Shown one piece after another: positions 35,938 through 47,504 of a stretch of DNA of 64,000 nucleotides. Where the stretch lies: NCBI RefSeq assembly GCF_003634695.1, contig NZ_RBWV01000010.1, forward strand, positions 434,001 to 498,000, read 5' to 3'. The position numbers and the translations under genes were made by a program. Numbering within the stretch: position 1 is the stretch's first letter; the number at the start of each line of letters is the position of its first letter. The stretch is from Motilibacter peucedani. GTDB taxonomy: Bacteria > Actinomycetota > Actinomycetes > Motilibacterales > Motilibacteraceae. Under the pieces are notes generated by a model that was not told the origin of the DNA, searched no databases, and saw nothing but the letters and a program-made list of their open reading frames with translations.

Positions 35938-36467
35938 GCGCGCCGGCGGGGGAGGACGCGGCCCGCCTCGCGTCGCTGGTCGCCGACTTCCCGGACTTCC
36001 CGCGCCCCGGCGTGCTGTTCAAGGACATCTCGCCGCTGCTGGCCGACGCCGACGCCTTCGCCCGCGTGGTGGCCGCGATGGCCGCGCTCGCCGAGGACGT
36101 CGACCTCGTGGCCGGCGTCGAGGCGCGGGGGTTCGTCGTCGCCGCGCCCGCCGCGCACGCGGCCGGGCGCGGCTTCGTCGCGCTGCGCAAGGCGGGCAAG
36201 CTGCCCGGGCGCACGCTGCGGGCGAGCTACGCGCTGGAGTACGCGACGGCCGAGCTCGAGGTGCGCCCCGACGTCGTGCCCGCCGGAGCTCGCGTGCTCC
36301 TCGTCGACGACGTGCTGGCGACCGGCGGCACCCTCGTGGCGGGCGCCTCGCTTCTCGAGAGCTGCGGCGCGCAGGTCGTGCGGGTCGCGGTGCTGCTCGA
36401 GATCGCGGCCCTCGGCGGGCGCGCGCAGCTGGCCGGCCGCGAGGTGCACGCGCTGCTCCAGGCCTGA
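35934..36467 (+). CDS. apt: Adenine phosphoribosyltransferase, probable CTG start
   Basis: 177 residues. Salvages adenine to AMP. DFPDFPRPGVLFKDISPLL opens the fold, VAGVEARGFVVAAPAA and LRKAGKLPG are substrate loops, and VLLVDDVLATGGTL is the PRPP-binding motif. No ATG, GTG or TTG lies in frame before DFPDFPRPG. The only position that keeps the domain whole is CTG at 35934, overlapping the secF stop as CTGA. A GTG at 36010 would remove conserved residues. The ribosome site is weak, so coupling to secF is probable. Confidence 0.85.
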   Translation: MSAPAGEDAARLASLVADFPDFPRPGVLFKDISPLLADADAFARVVAAMAALAEDVDLVAGVEARGFVVAAPAAHAAGRGFVALRKAGKLPGRTLRASYALEYATAELEVRPDVVPAGARVLLVDDVLATGGTLVAGASLLESCGAQVVRVAVLLEIAALGGRAQLAGREVHALLQA

Positions 36468-36516
36468 GCTGTGCGGCGGTCCGACGGCCGGCTGACGCAC
36501 GGGTGCAGTACACGCA

Positions 36517-36522
36517 TAGACT
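36517..36522 (+). promoter_or_regulatory. -10 box before relA
   Basis: TAGACT, 30 bases before the relA start, with CTGACG about 19 bases upstream as a possible -35. Confidence 0.4.
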
Positions 36523-36546
36523 GACCGCACCGGGCAGGAGGTGCGA

Positions 36547-38913
36547 GTGGCGGACGAGCGTGCGGTCGTCGCGGTCGAGGCAGACCGTTCGGGTCCCGCT
36601 GCGCCCCTCGAGGTCACCGACGTCCCTGCACCCGCGCCTGAGGCGCCCACGACCACGCGGATGCGCAAGCGGCTGGCCCGCCTCGGCGCCCAGCGCAGCA
36701 CCAACCCCGTGCTCGAGCCGCTGTTCCGCACCGTGCTCGCCACCCATCCCAAGGCCGACCTGCGCGACCTCGAACGCGCCTACGAGGTGGCCGAGCGCTG
36801 CCACCGCGGCCAGCGCCGCCGCAGCGGTGACCCCTACATCACCCATCCGCTGGCCGTGGCGACGATCCTGGCCGAGCTCGGCATGACCACGCCGACCCTG
36901 TGCGCGGCGCTGCTCCACGACACCGTCGAGGACACCGACTACACCCTCGAGCAGGTCAGCTCCGACTTCGGGCCCGAGATCGCCGGTCTGGTCGACGGCG
37001 TGACCAAGCTCGACAAGGTCAAGTACGGCGACGCGGCGCAGGCCGAGACCGTGCGCAAGATGGTCGTCGCGATGTCGCGCGACATCCGCGTGCTGGTCAT
37101 CAAGCTGGCCGACCGTCTGCACAACGCCCGCACCTGGCGCTACATCCCCGCGGAGAAGGCCGAGTCGAAGGCGCGCGAGACCCTCGAGATCTACGCCCCG
37201 CTGGCCCACCGGCTCGGCATGAACACCATCAAGTGGGAGCTCGAGGACCTCTCGTTCGCGACGCTCTACCCCAAGATGTACGACGAGATCGTGCGCCTGG
37301 TCGCCGACCGCGCGCCCAGCCGCGACGACTTCCTCGCCGGCGTGATCGACAGCGTGACCGCCGACCTGCGTGAGGCCAAGATCAAGGCGGTCGTCACCGG
37401 CCGGCCCAAGCACTACTACTCCGTCTACCAGAAGATGATCGTGCGCGGCCGCGACTTCGCCGACATCTACGACCTGGTCGGCATCCGCATCCTGGTCGAC
37501 TCTGTGCGCGACTGCTACGCGGTGCTCGGCTCGGTTCACGCGCGGTGGAACCCGGTGCCCGGCCGGTTCAAGGACTACATCGCGATGCCCAAGTTCAACC
37601 TCTACCAGTCGCTGCACACCACGGTGATCGGGCCGGAGGGCAAGCCGGTCGAGCTGCAGATCCGCACGCACGCGATGCACCGGCGGGCCGAGTACGGCGT
37701 GGCCGCCCACTGGAAGTACAAGGAGGACGGCACCCGCAGCGGGACGAGCGTCGCGGAGCCCTCCGGCAGCCAGGACATGGCCTGGCTCAAGCAGCTGCTG
37801 GACTGGCAGAAGGAGACCTCCGACCCGGGCGAGTTCCTCGACTCGCTGCGCTTCGACCTCTCGAGCGCCGAGGTCTACGTCTTCACCCCCAAGGGCGACG
37901 TCGTCTCCCTGCCGGCGGGCTCGACCCCGGTCGACTTCGCCTACGCCGTCCACACCGAGGTAGGCCACCGCACGATCGGTGCGCGGGTCAACGGCCGGCT
38001 CGTGCCGCTCGAGAGCAAGCTCGACAACGGCGACGTCGTGGAGATCTTCACCTCCAAGGCGGCGACCGCCGGCCCGTCGCGCGACTGGCTCGGCTTCGTC
38101 GCCTCGCCCCGCGCCCGCAACAAGATCCGCCACTGGTTCTCCAAGGAGCGGCGCGAGGAGGCCATCGAGCACGGCAAGGACTCCCTCGCCCGCGCGCTGC
38201 GCAAGCAGGGCCTGCCCCTCCAGCGCATGCTCTCGAGCGAGATCCTCACCGCGCTCGCGGCCGAGCTGCGCTACCCCGACATCTCCGGGCTCTACGCCGC
38301 GATCGGCGAGGGCCACGTCAGCGCGCAGTCCGTGGTCAGCAAGCTGGTGCAGTCGTTCGGCGGCGAGGAGGGCACCTCCGAGGACCTCGCCGAGGCGACG
38401 GTCCCCAGCTCGGCACGGCTGGCCCGCGGGCGGGCCCGCCCGGGCGGCGACCCCGGCGTCATCGTCACCGGAGCGCCTGACGTCTGGGTGAAGCTGGCCC
38501 GCTGCTGCACCCCGGTGCCGGGCGACCCCATCGTCGGGTTCGTGACGCGCGGCAACGGCGTCTCGGTGCACCGCGGCGACTGCGTCAACGTGGCTGCGCA
38601 GGGCCTCGACCCCGAGCGCATGGTCGGCGTCGAATGGGCGCCCACCGCGTCCAGCGTCTTCCTCGTCGCGATCCAGGTCGAGGCGCTCGACCGCTCGCGG
38701 CTGCTCTCCGACGTCACGCGTGCGCTGTCCGACCAGCACGTCAACATCCTCTCGGCCTCGGTCACCACCACCCGCGACCGCGTGGCCGTCTCGCGCTTCA
38801 CCTTCGAGATGGGCGACACCAAGCACCTGGGCCACGTGCTCAAGGCGGTGCGCAGCGTCGAGGGCGTCTTCGACGTCTACCGGATCACCAGCGCCGCACC
38901 CGCCCTGGGCTAG
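36547..38913 (+). CDS. relA: Bifunctional (p)ppGpp synthetase/hydrolase
   Basis: 788 residues. Makes and breaks the alarmone (p)ppGpp. Disordered head (1-60), HD hydrolase ([43 protein letters not shown]), synthetase ([37 protein letters not shown]), TGS ([14 protein letters not shown]), a zinc-finger region ([11 protein letters not shown]) and a C-terminal ACT domain. Both catalytic centres look intact. GTG at 36547 is preferred over GTG 36541 because AGGAGG overlaps the latter. Confidence 0.95.
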   Translation: MADERAVVAVEADRSGPAAPLEVTDVPAPAPEAPTTTRMRKRLARLGAQRSTNPVLEPLFRTVLATHPKADLRDLERAYEVAERCHRGQRRRSGDPYITHPLAVATILAELGMTTPTLCAALLHDTVEDTDYTLEQVSSDFGPEIAGLVDGVTKLDKVKYGDAAQAETVRKMVVAMSRDIRVLVIKLADRLHNARTWRYIPAEKAESKARETLEIYAPLAHRLGMNTIKWELEDLSFATLYPKMYDEIVRLVADRAPSRDDFLAGVIDSVTADLREAKIKAVVTGRPKHYYSVYQKMIVRGRDFADIYDLVGIRILVDSVRDCYAVLGSVHARWNPVPGRFKDYIAMPKFNLYQSLHTTVIGPEGKPVELQIRTHAMHRRAEYGVAAHWKYKEDGTRSGTSVAEPSGSQDMAWLKQLLDWQKETSDPGEFLDSLRFDLSSAEVYVFTPKGDVVSLPAGSTPVDFAYAVHTEVGHRTIGARVNGRLVPLESKLDNGDVVEIFTSKAATAGPSRDWLGFVASPRARNKIRHWFSKERREEAIEHGKDSLARALRKQGLPLQRMLSSEILTALAAELRYPDISGLYAAIGEGHVSAQSVVSKLVQSFGGEEGTSEDLAEATVPSSARLARGRARPGGDPGVIVTGAPDVWVKLARCCTPVPGDPIVGFVTRGNGVSVHRGDCVNVAAQGLDPERMVGVEWAPTASSVFLVAIQVEALDRSRLLSDVTRALSDQHVNILSASVTTTRDRVAVSRFTFEMGDTKHLGHVLKAVRSVEGVFDVYRITSAAPALG

Positions 38914-38916
38914 CCT
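38911..38916 (+). promoter_or_regulatory. -10 box before the NCS1 permease gene
   Basis: TAGCCT overlapping the relA stop, 40 bases before the permease ATG, so the following pair can be transcribed separately from relA. Confidence 0.35.
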
Positions 38917-38950
38917 GCAGCTCCCCACCTCCTCGAGCAGGGACGGCCAC

Positions 38951-40420
38951 ATGTCCACAGCCCCGACGTCGGCGGCCTCGCGGATCAGCGGTGTCGAGGT
39001 GCGCAGCATCGACTACGTGCCGCTCGACGAGCGGCACGGCAAGGTCTGGAGCCAGGGACCGCTGTGGTTCATGAGCAACGCCCAGATCGCGACGCTCGCC
39101 GTAGGCGTGACCTCGGTGACGCTGGGCGGCAACCTGATCTGGTCGCTGCTCGCCATCGTGCTGGGTGCCCTGATCGGCACGCTGTTCATGGCCTTCCACA
39201 GTGCCCAGGGCCCGCAGCTCGGCCTGCCGCAGATGATCCAGTCGCGCCCGCAGTTCGGCTACGTCGGCGCGCTGCTGGTCTGGGCGTTCGCCTACCTGCA
39301 GTACGCCGGGTTCAACATCTTCAACACCATCCTGGCCGGCGACGGGCTGCACAGCACGGTCCACGGCCCGGCCAAGATGTGGATCGTCATCGCCACGGTG
39401 CTCGCAGCGGTCGTGGCGCTGGTCGGCTACGACCTCATCCACCGCGTCGAGCGCTACCTCGCCTTCGGCTTCCTGGTCATCTTCGGTCTGCTCACGATCG
39501 GCGTGCTGACGTTGAACTACCCGCCGGGGTCGTTCGACCTGGGTGGCTTCAAGTGGACTCCGTTCCTCGCCCAGTTCGGCGTCGTGGCGGGCTACCAGAT
39601 CAGCTGGGCCATCTACGTCTCCGACTACTCGCGATACCTCCCGCCCGACGTCACGGTGCGCAAGACGTTCTACTGGACCTACGGCGGCTCGGCGCTCGGC
39701 GCCATCTGGCTGATGTGCCTCGGCTCGGCACTGGCCGCGTGGGCGGGGGAGCAGTTCGACACGATCAGCTCGCTCAAGGGCGCCGGCAACAACATCTTCG
39801 ACGGCTTCGGTCCGATAGTGGTGCTGTTCTCGACCCTCGGCCTGGTCGCCGTCACCGCGCTCAACATGTACGGCGGGTCGCTCACAGCGATCAGCGCGGT
39901 CGACTCGCTGAAGAAGGTGCGGCCCACCATGACGATCCGCGTCGTCACGGTGCTGGGCACTGCGGTCCTGAGCCTCGTGCCGGCGCTGCTCAGCGGTGAG
40001 TCGTTCCAGGAGAACTTCGAGTTCTTCCTGCTCCTGGTGCTCTACCTGTTCATCCCATGGACCGCGGTCAACCTCGTCGACTACTACGTGGTCCGCCGTG
40101 GTCACTACGCCATCGCCGAGATCTTCAACCCCGACGGCATCTACGGTCGCTGGGGCTGGAACGGCATCATCGCCTATTGCGTCGGCTTCGCTGCGATGCT
40201 GCCGTTCTTCAGCACCAGCAAGTACTCCGGCTGGGTCGCGAATGCGCTCGACGGTGCCGACCTCTCGCTGTTCGTCGGCCTGCCGGTCGCAGGCATCCTC
40301 TACTACGTGCTGAGCAAGAACCTCGACCTCGCCGGCGAGGAGCGGCTGTCGCGCGAGGAGGCCGTCGAGCTCGAGGCCGCGGCGCGGGCGCACGGGCGGC
40401 CCGAGGGCCACCACGCGTGA
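38951..40420 (+). CDS. NCS1-family nucleobase permease (cytosine/purine type)
   Basis: 489 residues with about 12 membrane helices. FMSNAQIATLAVG, GPQLGLPQMIQSRPQFGYVGA (shortened here to GLPQMIQSRPQFG), WAIYVSDYSRYLPP and VDYYVVRRGHYAI are typical of the cytosine/uracil/allantoin symporter family. Substrate cannot be read from the sequence. The amidase gene downstream overlaps its stop, so the pair probably takes up and hydrolyses one compound. Confidence 0.88.
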   Translation: MSTAPTSAASRISGVEVRSIDYVPLDERHGKVWSQGPLWFMSNAQIATLAVGVTSVTLGGNLIWSLLAIVLGALIGTLFMAFHSAQGPQLGLPQMIQSRPQFGYVGALLVWAFAYLQYAGFNIFNTILAGDGLHSTVHGPAKMWIVIATVLAAVVALVGYDLIHRVERYLAFGFLVIFGLLTIGVLTLNYPPGSFDLGGFKWTPFLAQFGVVAGYQISWAIYVSDYSRYLPPDVTVRKTFYWTYGGSALGAIWLMCLGSALAAWAGEQFDTISSLKGAGNNIFDGFGPIVVLFSTLGLVAVTALNMYGGSLTAISAVDSLKKVRPTMTIRVVTVLGTAVLSLVPALLSGESFQENFEFFLLLVLYLFIPWTAVNLVDYYVVRRGHYAIAEIFNPDGIYGRWGWNGIIAYCVGFAAMLPFFSTSKYSGWVANALDGADLSLFVGLPVAGILYYVLSKNLDLAGEERLSREEAVELEAAARAHGRPEGHHA

Positions 40421-41823
40421 GCACCGACGCGTGGGACAAGGCCGCAGACGTACGCGCCGGCCGGGTCTCGTCGGTCGAGCTGGTGACCGCCGCGCTCGAG
40501 CGCCTCGAGCAGACCCAGCCGGAGCTCAACGCCTTCACCCAGGTCTTCGCCGAGCAGGCGCTCGACGACGCGCGGGCGGCCGACGACCGCGTACGCAGCG
40601 GTCGCGACCACCCGCCGCTGCTGGGGTTGCCGGTCTCGGTCAAGGACCACATCTGGATGGCGGGGGTGCCCGCCACCAACGGATCCGTGGCGCTGCGCGA
40701 CTTCGTGCCGCCGGAGGACGCGGTGGCGGTCACGCGCCTGCGGGAGGCCGGTGCTGTCGTCGTCGGCAAGACGAACAACCCCGAGTTCTGCTACCGCGCC
40801 TACACCGACAACGCGCTCTACGGCCTGACCCGCAACCCGTGGGACCTGTCGCGCACGCCGGGCGGGTCGAGCGGGGGAGCGGGCGCCTCGGTCGCCGCCG
40901 GCGTCACCGACGTGGCGCTCGGCACCGACGGCGGCGGGTCGATCCGCATCCCGGCGGCGTTCTGCGGCGTCGTCGGGCACAAGCCGACCTTCGGCCGGGT
41001 GCCGAAGGAGCCGGGGTTCAAGGGCTGGAAGACGCTGTCGGTCGACGGGCCGCTCACGCGCTCCGTGCGCGACGCCGCCCTGGCACTGCAGGTGCTCTCG
41101 GGTGCAGCGCCAGGCGACGACATGACCTGGCCCAGCGAGGCGGTCGACCTCGCCCGCGTCGACGAGGTCTCGCTCGACCTCCGCGGCCTGCGCGTCGCCT
41201 GGTCGGCCGACCTCGGCGTCTCACCCGTCGACGACCAGGTGCGCGACGCCTTCATCGCGGTGCTCGAGGTGCTCGAGGGTCTCGGCGCGCGGCTGGAGGA
41301 AGCCGCTCCCGTCACGGAGCACCCGGCTCCGCTGTGGAACTCGCTGGCCCTGGTCGAGGGCTACTCCTCGGAAGGCCCGCTGCTCGAGCGCTTCCGCGAC
41401 GTCATGACGCCGGGGACGGCCGAGATCATCGAGGCCGGCGCCGCCGCGAGCGGCTGGGAGTACGTCGACGCCCTCCACGCCAAGGGCCGCTTCACCCGTG
41501 CCTGGGAGGAGTTCTTCACCCACCACGACCTCGTGCTGACCCCGTCGATGCCGGTCACGGCGTTCGGCGTCGAGCACCAGACGCCGCAGGAGGTGGGCGG
41601 CCGCCCGGTCGACCCCTTCTTCGACGACTGGTGCGCGCTCGCCCTGCCCGCCAACCTCGCCGGCCTGCCCGCGACGTCGGTGCCGTGCGGGCTGGCGGCC
41701 GACGGGCTGCCCGTCGGCCTGCAGGTGATGGGGCCGCGCTGGGCCGACGGGCTCACCCTCGCCTTCGCCGCTCTGGTCGAGAAGGCCGTGCCCTGGCAGG
41801 GCTTCGTCCCGTCCGCGGGCTGA
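40417..41823 (+). CDS. Amidase (amidase-signature family)
   Basis: 468 residues. The Ser-cisSer-Lys triad is present: Lys in LPVSVKDHI, then [16 protein letters not shown] with the cis-Ser, and [16 protein letters not shown] with the nucleophile. It is not obviously GatA, which would sit with gatB/gatC. GTG at 40417 overlaps the permease stop (GTGA), linking it to import of a nucleobase-like amide or ureide. Substrate unknown. Confidence 0.88.
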   Translation: MSTDAWDKAADVRAGRVSSVELVTAALERLEQTQPELNAFTQVFAEQALDDARAADDRVRSGRDHPPLLGLPVSVKDHIWMAGVPATNGSVALRDFVPPEDAVAVTRLREAGAVVVGKTNNPEFCYRAYTDNALYGLTRNPWDLSRTPGGSSGGAGASVAAGVTDVALGTDGGGSIRIPAAFCGVVGHKPTFGRVPKEPGFKGWKTLSVDGPLTRSVRDAALALQVLSGAAPGDDMTWPSEAVDLARVDEVSLDLRGLRVAWSADLGVSPVDDQVRDAFIAVLEVLEGLGARLEEAAPVTEHPAPLWNSLALVEGYSSEGPLLERFRDVMTPGTAEIIEAGAAASGWEYVDALHAKGRFTRAWEEFFTHHDLVLTPSMPVTAFGVEHQTPQEVGGRPVDPFFDDWCALALPANLAGLPATSVPCGLAADGLPVGLQVMGPRWADGLTLAFAALVEKAVPWQGFVPSAG

Positions 41824-41830
41824 GCGGGGC

Positions 41831-43618
41831 TCACACCTCGCCGTCTCGCGCCTCCTGGACGGCGCTCGCGGCGTTGACGAGCGCGAGGTGGCTCAGCGCC
41901 TGCGGGGTGTTGCCGACCGCCTCGCCCGTCGCCGGGTCGACCATCTCGGCGAGCAGCCCGAACGACCGCGTCCGCTCGAGCGTGCGCTCCATCAGGGAGG
42001 CAGCCCGCTCGACCGAGCCGGTGAGGGCGAGCGCCTCCACCGTCCAGAACGAGCAGGCGAGGAACGCCGCCTCCTCCTCGCGCATGCCGGAGTAGCGGTA
42101 GACGAACGGGTCCTCGCCGAGCTCGTCGAGCACCGCCTCGACCGTCGAGCGCATCCGCTCGTCGCGGTCGAAGCCGTAGCGGGCGCCGAGCAGCACGCCG
42201 GCGTCGAGCGCGTCGCTGCCGGCGTAGAAGGTGTAGGACTGCCGCGCCTCGGACCAGCAGTGCTCCTCGACCCAGGCGCGCACCCGGTCGGCCTCCATCG
42301 CCCACCGGCGCGAGTCGCCCTCGAGCTGGCCGAGGTCGGCGAGCCGGCATGCCCGGTCGAGCGCCTGCCAGCAGCTCATCTTCGACAGCGTGTAGTGCTG
42401 CTCGTCGTGGAGCTCCCAGATGCCGGCGTCCCGACGCTGCCAGAGGTCGCAGCAGCGGTCGGCGAGGGCGGCGAGGCGCCGGCGCGTGCGCAGGTCGAGC
42501 ACGTGCCCGCGCTGCACGCAGAGGAACACCATCTGGAACAGGTCGCCGTAGGGGCCGAGCTGCAGCTGCTCGGCGGCGTCGTTGCCGTAGGTGACCGGCC
42601 GGCTGTGGAGGTAGCCCGGCACGTCGCGCGTGTGCGAGCCGGAGGGCAGGCTCCCGTCGAGCGCGTAGAACGGGCGCAGCTGCGGGCCGTGCCGGTCGAC
42701 GGTGGCCAGCAGCCAGGCCAGCGAGGCGTGGATCTCCTCGTCGAGGCCCATGCGCACGAAGGCGTCGAGGGTGTAGGCAGCGTCGCGCACCCAGCTGTAG
42801 CGGTAGTCCCAGTTCTTCGTGCCGCCCGGCCGCTCCGGGAGCGAGGTCGTCGCCGCCGCGGCGAGCGCGCCGCTGGGTGCGTAGACCAGCAGCTTGAGCG
42901 CGAGGGCGCTGCGGCGTACGTCGGCCTCCCACGGGCCGTCCCAGTGCAGGGTGCGCGACCAGTCGCGCCATCCTTCGGCCGTGCGCTCGATGCGCGCCTC
43001 GACGTCCTCGAGCGGCGGCAGCGGCAGCGGCTCTCGCTCGGTCGCCACGACTGCGAGCACGCCGGTCGCGCCGGCCGTCGCGGTCCAGCGGCCCGACACG
43101 CTGCGCGGACCGGTGACGGGCTCGCCGACGCCGCGGGTGCGTACGCCGATGGTGAGGTCGTCGAGGTGCAGCAGGCCGTCGGCGTCGCTCCAGGGCGAGA
43201 GCGTGCCGAGCGCGGTGCCGGGCGCCACCTCCCACGCCATCTCGACCTCGCCGTCGAGCCCCTCGACGCGGCGGGCGAGCTCCGACCACGGCAGCCGGCC
43301 GGCGACACCGGTGCAGACGGCGTCGGTCACCCGCACCGAGCCGCTCGGCGTCGTGAAGACGGTCTCGACCACGTTGGTGCCCTCGAGGTAGCGCCGCTCG
43401 ACCTCGAACTCGCCCACCGGGTGCAGCAGCACCGCGCCGCCCTCGGCGGGGTCGAGCAGCGCGGCGAACGCCGGCGGCGAGTTGAGGTCGGGAAGCGGCC
43501 ACCAGTCGACCGCGCCGTCGAGGGCCACCAGGGCGACCGAGCGCCCGTCGCCGATGCCGGAGTAGTCGCCGACCGGCGCGTAGCCCTCGACCCGGCGCGG
43601 TCGTCGCCTGTCGCTCAC
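41831..43618 (-). CDS. Glycoside hydrolase family 15 protein
   Basis: 595 residues, cytosolic, no signal. N-terminal beta-sandwich ([21 protein letters not shown]) then an (alpha/alpha)6 barrel with [37 protein letters not shown] and [18 protein letters not shown]. This is the GH15 group that includes bacterial trehalases and glucoamylases; alpha,alpha-trehalose is a fair guess because otsA is in the same chromosome. GTG at 43618 overlaps the SDR stop, so the two form an operon. Confidence 0.88.
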   Translation of the reverse strand: MSDRRRPRRVEGYAPVGDYSGIGDGRSVALVALDGAVDWWPLPDLNSPPAFAALLDPAEGGAVLLHPVGEFEVERRYLEGTNVVETVFTTPSGSVRVTDAVCTGVAGRLPWSELARRVEGLDGEVEMAWEVAPGTALGTLSPWSDADGLLHLDDLTIGVRTRGVGEPVTGPRSVSGRWTATAGATGVLAVVATEREPLPLPPLEDVEARIERTAEGWRDWSRTLHWDGPWEADVRRSALALKLLVYAPSGALAAAATTSLPERPGGTKNWDYRYSWVRDAAYTLDAFVRMGLDEEIHASLAWLLATVDRHGPQLRPFYALDGSLPSGSHTRDVPGYLHSRPVTYGNDAAEQLQLGPYGDLFQMVFLCVQRGHVLDLRTRRRLAALADRCCDLWQRRDAGIWELHDEQHYTLSKMSCWQALDRACRLADLGQLEGDSRRWAMEADRVRAWVEEHCWSEARQSYTFYAGSDALDAGVLLGARYGFDRDERMRSTVEAVLDELGEDPFVYRYSGMREEEAAFLACSFWTVEALALTGSVERAASLMERTLERTRSFGLLAEMVDPATGEAVGNTPQALSHLALVNAASAVQEARDGEV

Positions 43619-44508
43619 GGGGTCGGCATGCCCCCGGTGACCGAGAGGGTCTCGCCGACGACGTAGCTCGACTCCTGGCTGGCGAGGAAGACGTACGGCG
43701 CGGCCAGCTCGGCGGGCTGGCCGGCCCGGCCGAGCGGGGTCTGCGCACCGAACTCCGGCAGCTTGTCCGGCGGCTGGCCGCCGGCGGTCTGCAGCGGGGT
43801 CCACACCGGCCCGGGCGCGACCACGTTGACGCGGATGCCCTTCGGGCCGAGCTGCTGTGCCAGCGCCTTGCTGAAGGTGTTGATCGCCGACTTCGTCGAG
43901 GCGTAGTCGACCAGCGTGGGCGACGGGGAGTACGCCTGCACGGAGGAGGTGTTGATGATCGAGGAGCCCGCCGGCAGGTGCGGCAGCGCGGCCTTGATGA
44001 TCCAGAACATCGCGTAGACGTTGGTCTTGTAGGTCTCGTCGAACTGCTCGGTCGTGATGTCGGTGAGCGACTCGGCGAACTGCTGCTTGCCGCCCACGTT
44101 GACCACGACGTCGAGGCCGCCGAGCGCCTCGACCGCCTGCGCCACCAGCGACGTGCAGTAGGCCTCGTCGACCAGGTCGCCCGGCAGCGCGACCGCCTTG
44201 CGGCCCGCGGCCTCGATGAGCGCGACCACCTCGTCGGCGTCGGCCTGCTCCTCGGGCAGGTAGGACAGCACCACGTCGGCGCCCTCGCGCGCGTAGGCGA
44301 TCGCCACCGCCCGCCCGATGCCGCTGTCGGCGCCGGTCACCAGCGCCTTGCGCCCCTCGAGCCGGCCGGTGCCGCGGTAGGTCTGCTCGCCGTGGTCGGG
44401 CTCGGGGTCCATCTTCAGGGCGAGCCCAGGGCCGTCCTGGGTCTGCTCCTCGAAGGTGGGCTGGGCGTACTGCGTCGTCGGGTCCTGGAAGGTGTACTGG
44501 TCGCTCAC
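43615..44508 (-). CDS. Short-chain dehydrogenase/reductase (YghA/YhdF-like)
   Basis: 297 residues. NAD(P) motif [16 protein letters not shown], active site [21 protein letters not shown] (here cited by YASTK) with Ser, Tyr and Lys in order, and [15 protein letters not shown]-type tail ([14 protein letters not shown]). The extended N-terminus with Tyr/Gln ([13 protein letters not shown]) is typical of the YghA/YhdF branch often tied to stress. GTG at 44508 gives this; an ATG 19 codons upstream is not favoured. First gene of the leftward pair with the GH15 enzyme. Confidence 0.85.
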   Translation of the reverse strand: MSDQYTFQDPTTQYAQPTFEEQTQDGPGLALKMDPEPDHGEQTYRGTGRLEGRKALVTGADSGIGRAVAIAYAREGADVVLSYLPEEQADADEVVALIEAAGRKAVALPGDLVDEAYCTSLVAQAVEALGGLDVVVNVGGKQQFAESLTDITTEQFDETYKTNVYAMFWIIKAALPHLPAGSSIINTSSVQAYSPSPTLVDYASTKSAINTFSKALAQQLGPKGIRVNVVAPGPVWTPLQTAGGQPPDKLPEFGAQTPLGRAGQPAELAAPYVFLASQESSYVVGETLSVTGGMPTP

Positions 44509-44584
44509 GGGCGTGCTCCACTGGCAGGTCGGGGTCCGGTGAGGACTCCCTGCCCCGCGGCGCACCGCAGCATGCAGCGGGGGA

Positions 44585-45814
44585 CTAGCGGGTGAACTCA
44601 GCCAGCGCCCGCTCGGCCTCGGCCAGCCACGAGCGGCGGGCCTCCAGCGAGGCCTCGGCGTCGGCGAGCTCGCGCTCCTTGCCCGCGGCGCGCGCCTTCT
44701 CGGCCTTGGTCTCGAGCTGCGAGATCGCCTGCTGCAGCATGCTCACCGCGGCCTCGGCACGAGCCCGCGCCTCGGGGTTGGTGCGCCGCCACTCGTCCTG
44801 CTCGGCGTCGCGCACGGCGTCCTCGACCCGGCGCAGCCGGCCCTCCACGCGGTCGCGGTCGCCGCGGGGCACGTGCCCGACCGACTCCCAGCGCTCGGCG
44901 ATGCCGCGCAGCGCGCGCCGCGCCGCCTTGTGGTCGGTGATCGGCAGCAGCGCCTCGGCCTCGGCCGCCAGCGCCTCCTTCTGCTCGAGGTTGACCTTCT
45001 GGTCCGAGTCGCGCTCGTCGAACACCGCGTTGCGGGCTGCGAAGAACGCGTCCTGCGCCGCGCGGAACCGCTGCCACAGCGACTCCTCGTCGTCGCGGCC
45101 GGCCCGCCCGGCCGCCTTCCAGCGGCTCATCAGGTCGCGGTAGGCACCGGCGGTCGGGCCCCACTCCGTGGACCCGGAGAGCTCCTCGGCCTGCCGGACC
45201 AGCTCCTCCTTGCGCGCCTTGGCCTCGCCGCGCTCGGCGTCGAGGGTCGCGAAGTGCTGGCGGCGCACCTTGTCGAACGCCGAGCGCGCGGCGCTGAAGC
45301 GCTTCCAGAGCTCGTCGTCGGTGCGGCGGTCGAGCCGCGGCGCCTTCTTCCACTCCTCGAGCAGCGCGCGGAAGCGGTCGCCGGTGGCCTTCCACGCCGT
45401 CGAGGTCGCGAGCGACTCCGACTCGGCGACGATGCGCTCCTTGTCGACGCGAGCGGCTTCACGGGCCTGGGCCTTGGCCGCATCGGCCTCGACCTGCTTC
45501 TCCGCGGCCGTGGCGGCCAGCGCGTCGAGCCGGGTGCCGAGGCCGGCGAGGTCGCCGACGGCGTTGGCGGTGGACACGGAGGTGCGCAGCCGCTCGACCG
45601 AGCTCGCGACGTCCTTGGCGGGCACCTCGGCCTTGCGGACGCGCTGCTCGAGCAGCGAGACCTCGGCGGCGAGCGCGTCGTACTTGCGGGAGAAGTAGGC
45701 GAGCGCCTCCTCCGGCGTCGCGCCGGGGTAGGAGCCGACGGCGCGCTCGTCGTCGCCGACGCGTACGTAGACGGTGCCGTCCTCGGCGACGCGCCCGAAC
45801 TCGCTGGTGGCCAT
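44585..45814 (-). CDS. DUF349-repeat coiled-coil protein
   Basis: 409 residues, almost wholly helical, charged and Ala-rich. After a short N-terminal beta region ([13 protein letters not shown]) come at least three DUF349 units, each with a W-K-x-(A/T)-G or W-x-x-(A/V)-G core: [41 protein letters not shown] and [19 protein letters not shown]. Family function unknown. Two bases after the cyclophilin gene and cotranscribed with it. Confidence 0.85.
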   Translation of the reverse strand: MATSEFGRVAEDGTVYVRVGDDERAVGSYPGATPEEALAYFSRKYDALAAEVSLLEQRVRKAEVPAKDVASSVERLRTSVSTANAVGDLAGLGTRLDALAATAAEKQVEADAAKAQAREAARVDKERIVAESESLATSTAWKATGDRFRALLEEWKKAPRLDRRTDDELWKRFSAARSAFDKVRRQHFATLDAERGEAKARKEELVRQAEELSGSTEWGPTAGAYRDLMSRWKAAGRAGRDDEESLWQRFRAAQDAFFAARNAVFDERDSDQKVNLEQKEALAAEAEALLPITDHKAARRALRGIAERWESVGHVPRGDRDRVEGRLRRVEDAVRDAEQDEWRRTNPEARARAEAAVSMLQQAISQLETKAEKARAAGKERELADAEASLEARRSWLAEAERALAEFTR

Positions 45815-45816
45815 GG

Positions 45817-46662
<846 letters not shown>

Positions 46663-46730
46663 GGCCAGGCCTCCTCGCGGGGTGAGGTCCGTCGTCGACG
46701 GCCCGCGGGGTCGACCCCACGGGCCCGGAC

Positions 46731-46753
46731 AGTCTAGGCAGGGCCGGTAGGCT
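46731..46753. promoter_or_regulatory. Divergent -10 boxes between the cyclophilin and hydrolase genes
   Basis: On the minus strand TAGACT (46736-46731) faces the cyclophilin gene, and on the plus strand TAGGCT (46748-46753) faces the hydrolase-hisS-aspS operon, with 11 bases between them. Confidence 0.35.
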
Positions 46754-46823
46754 CGTCGGCGCCCAGGTCAGGACTCCACCCCGTCTGATCCTCTCTCGCC
46801 CGCACACACCGCCGGAGGCTCGC

Positions 46824-47504
46824 GTGCTCGTCGCCGGTCTCCCGGCCGCGGCCTTCGGCACCAACTGCTGGGTCCTGGCCCCCGCGCCGGGCGAGCAGTG
46901 CCTCGTGGTCGACCCGGGCGTCGGGGTCGTGCCCGGGCTCGAGGACGTGCTGGCCGAGCACCGGCTGCGCCCGGCCGCCGTGCTGCTGACCCACGGCCAC
47001 GTCGACCACACGTTCTCGGTACGCCCGGTCTGCGGGGCGCGCGGCATCCCCGCCTACCTCGACCCGGCCGACACCTACCTGCTCGAGGACCCGTTCGGGT
47101 CCATCAGCGCCGGCACCCTCGAGGCCTTCCGCGCCGCAGGGCTCGAGTGGTCCGAGCCCGACGACGTGCGCCCGCTCGAGGACGGCGGGGTCCTGGAGCT
47201 GGCCGGCCTGCGCCTGACCGTCACGTCCGCGCCGGGCCACACACCGGGCTCCGTGCTCTTCTCGGCCACCAGCGAGGCCGGCGAGCCGCTCACTCTGACC
47301 GGTGACGTCCTCTTCAAGGGCTCCATCGGGCGCACGGACCTGGCCGGTGGCAGCGGCGAGCAGATGTCCCTCACCCTGCGACATCGGGTGCTGAGCCTGC
47401 CCGACGAGACGCTCGTGCTGCCGGGCCACGGCCCCACCACGAGCATCGGCGACGAGCGCCGCACCAACCCCTACCTGCGAGAGCTCCAGGAGCACCCAGC
47501 CTGA
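46824..47504 (+). CDS. Metallo-beta-lactamase-fold hydrolase (glyoxalase II-like)
   Basis: 226 residues. THGHVDHTF carries the H-x-H-x-D-H metal motif, followed by [24 protein letters not shown] and [14 protein letters not shown], the order found in hydroxyacylglutathione hydrolase-like proteins. Mycothiol-using actinomycetes have several; the thioester substrate is unknown. GTG start behind CCGGAGG. Its stop shares a base with the hisS ATG. Confidence 0.88.
   Translation: MLVAGLPAAAFGTNCWVLAPAPGEQCLVVDPGVGVVPGLEDVLAEHRLRPAAVLLTHGHVDHTFSVRPVCGARGIPAYLDPADTYLLEDPFGSISAGTLEAFRAAGLEWSEPDDVRPLEDGGVLELAGLRLTVTSAPGHTPGSVLFSATSEAGEPLTLTGDVLFKGSIGRTDLAGGSGEQMSLTLRHRVLSLPDETLVLPGHGPTTSIGDERRTNPYLRELQEHPA

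Noticed and set aside
36019-39009. Open frame of 996 codons on the minus strand, antisense to relA and apt
   Set aside because: Its open length is a by-product of high GC. The plus strand carries an unmistakable RelA with correct codon-position bias, and the minus translation has no recognisable domain.
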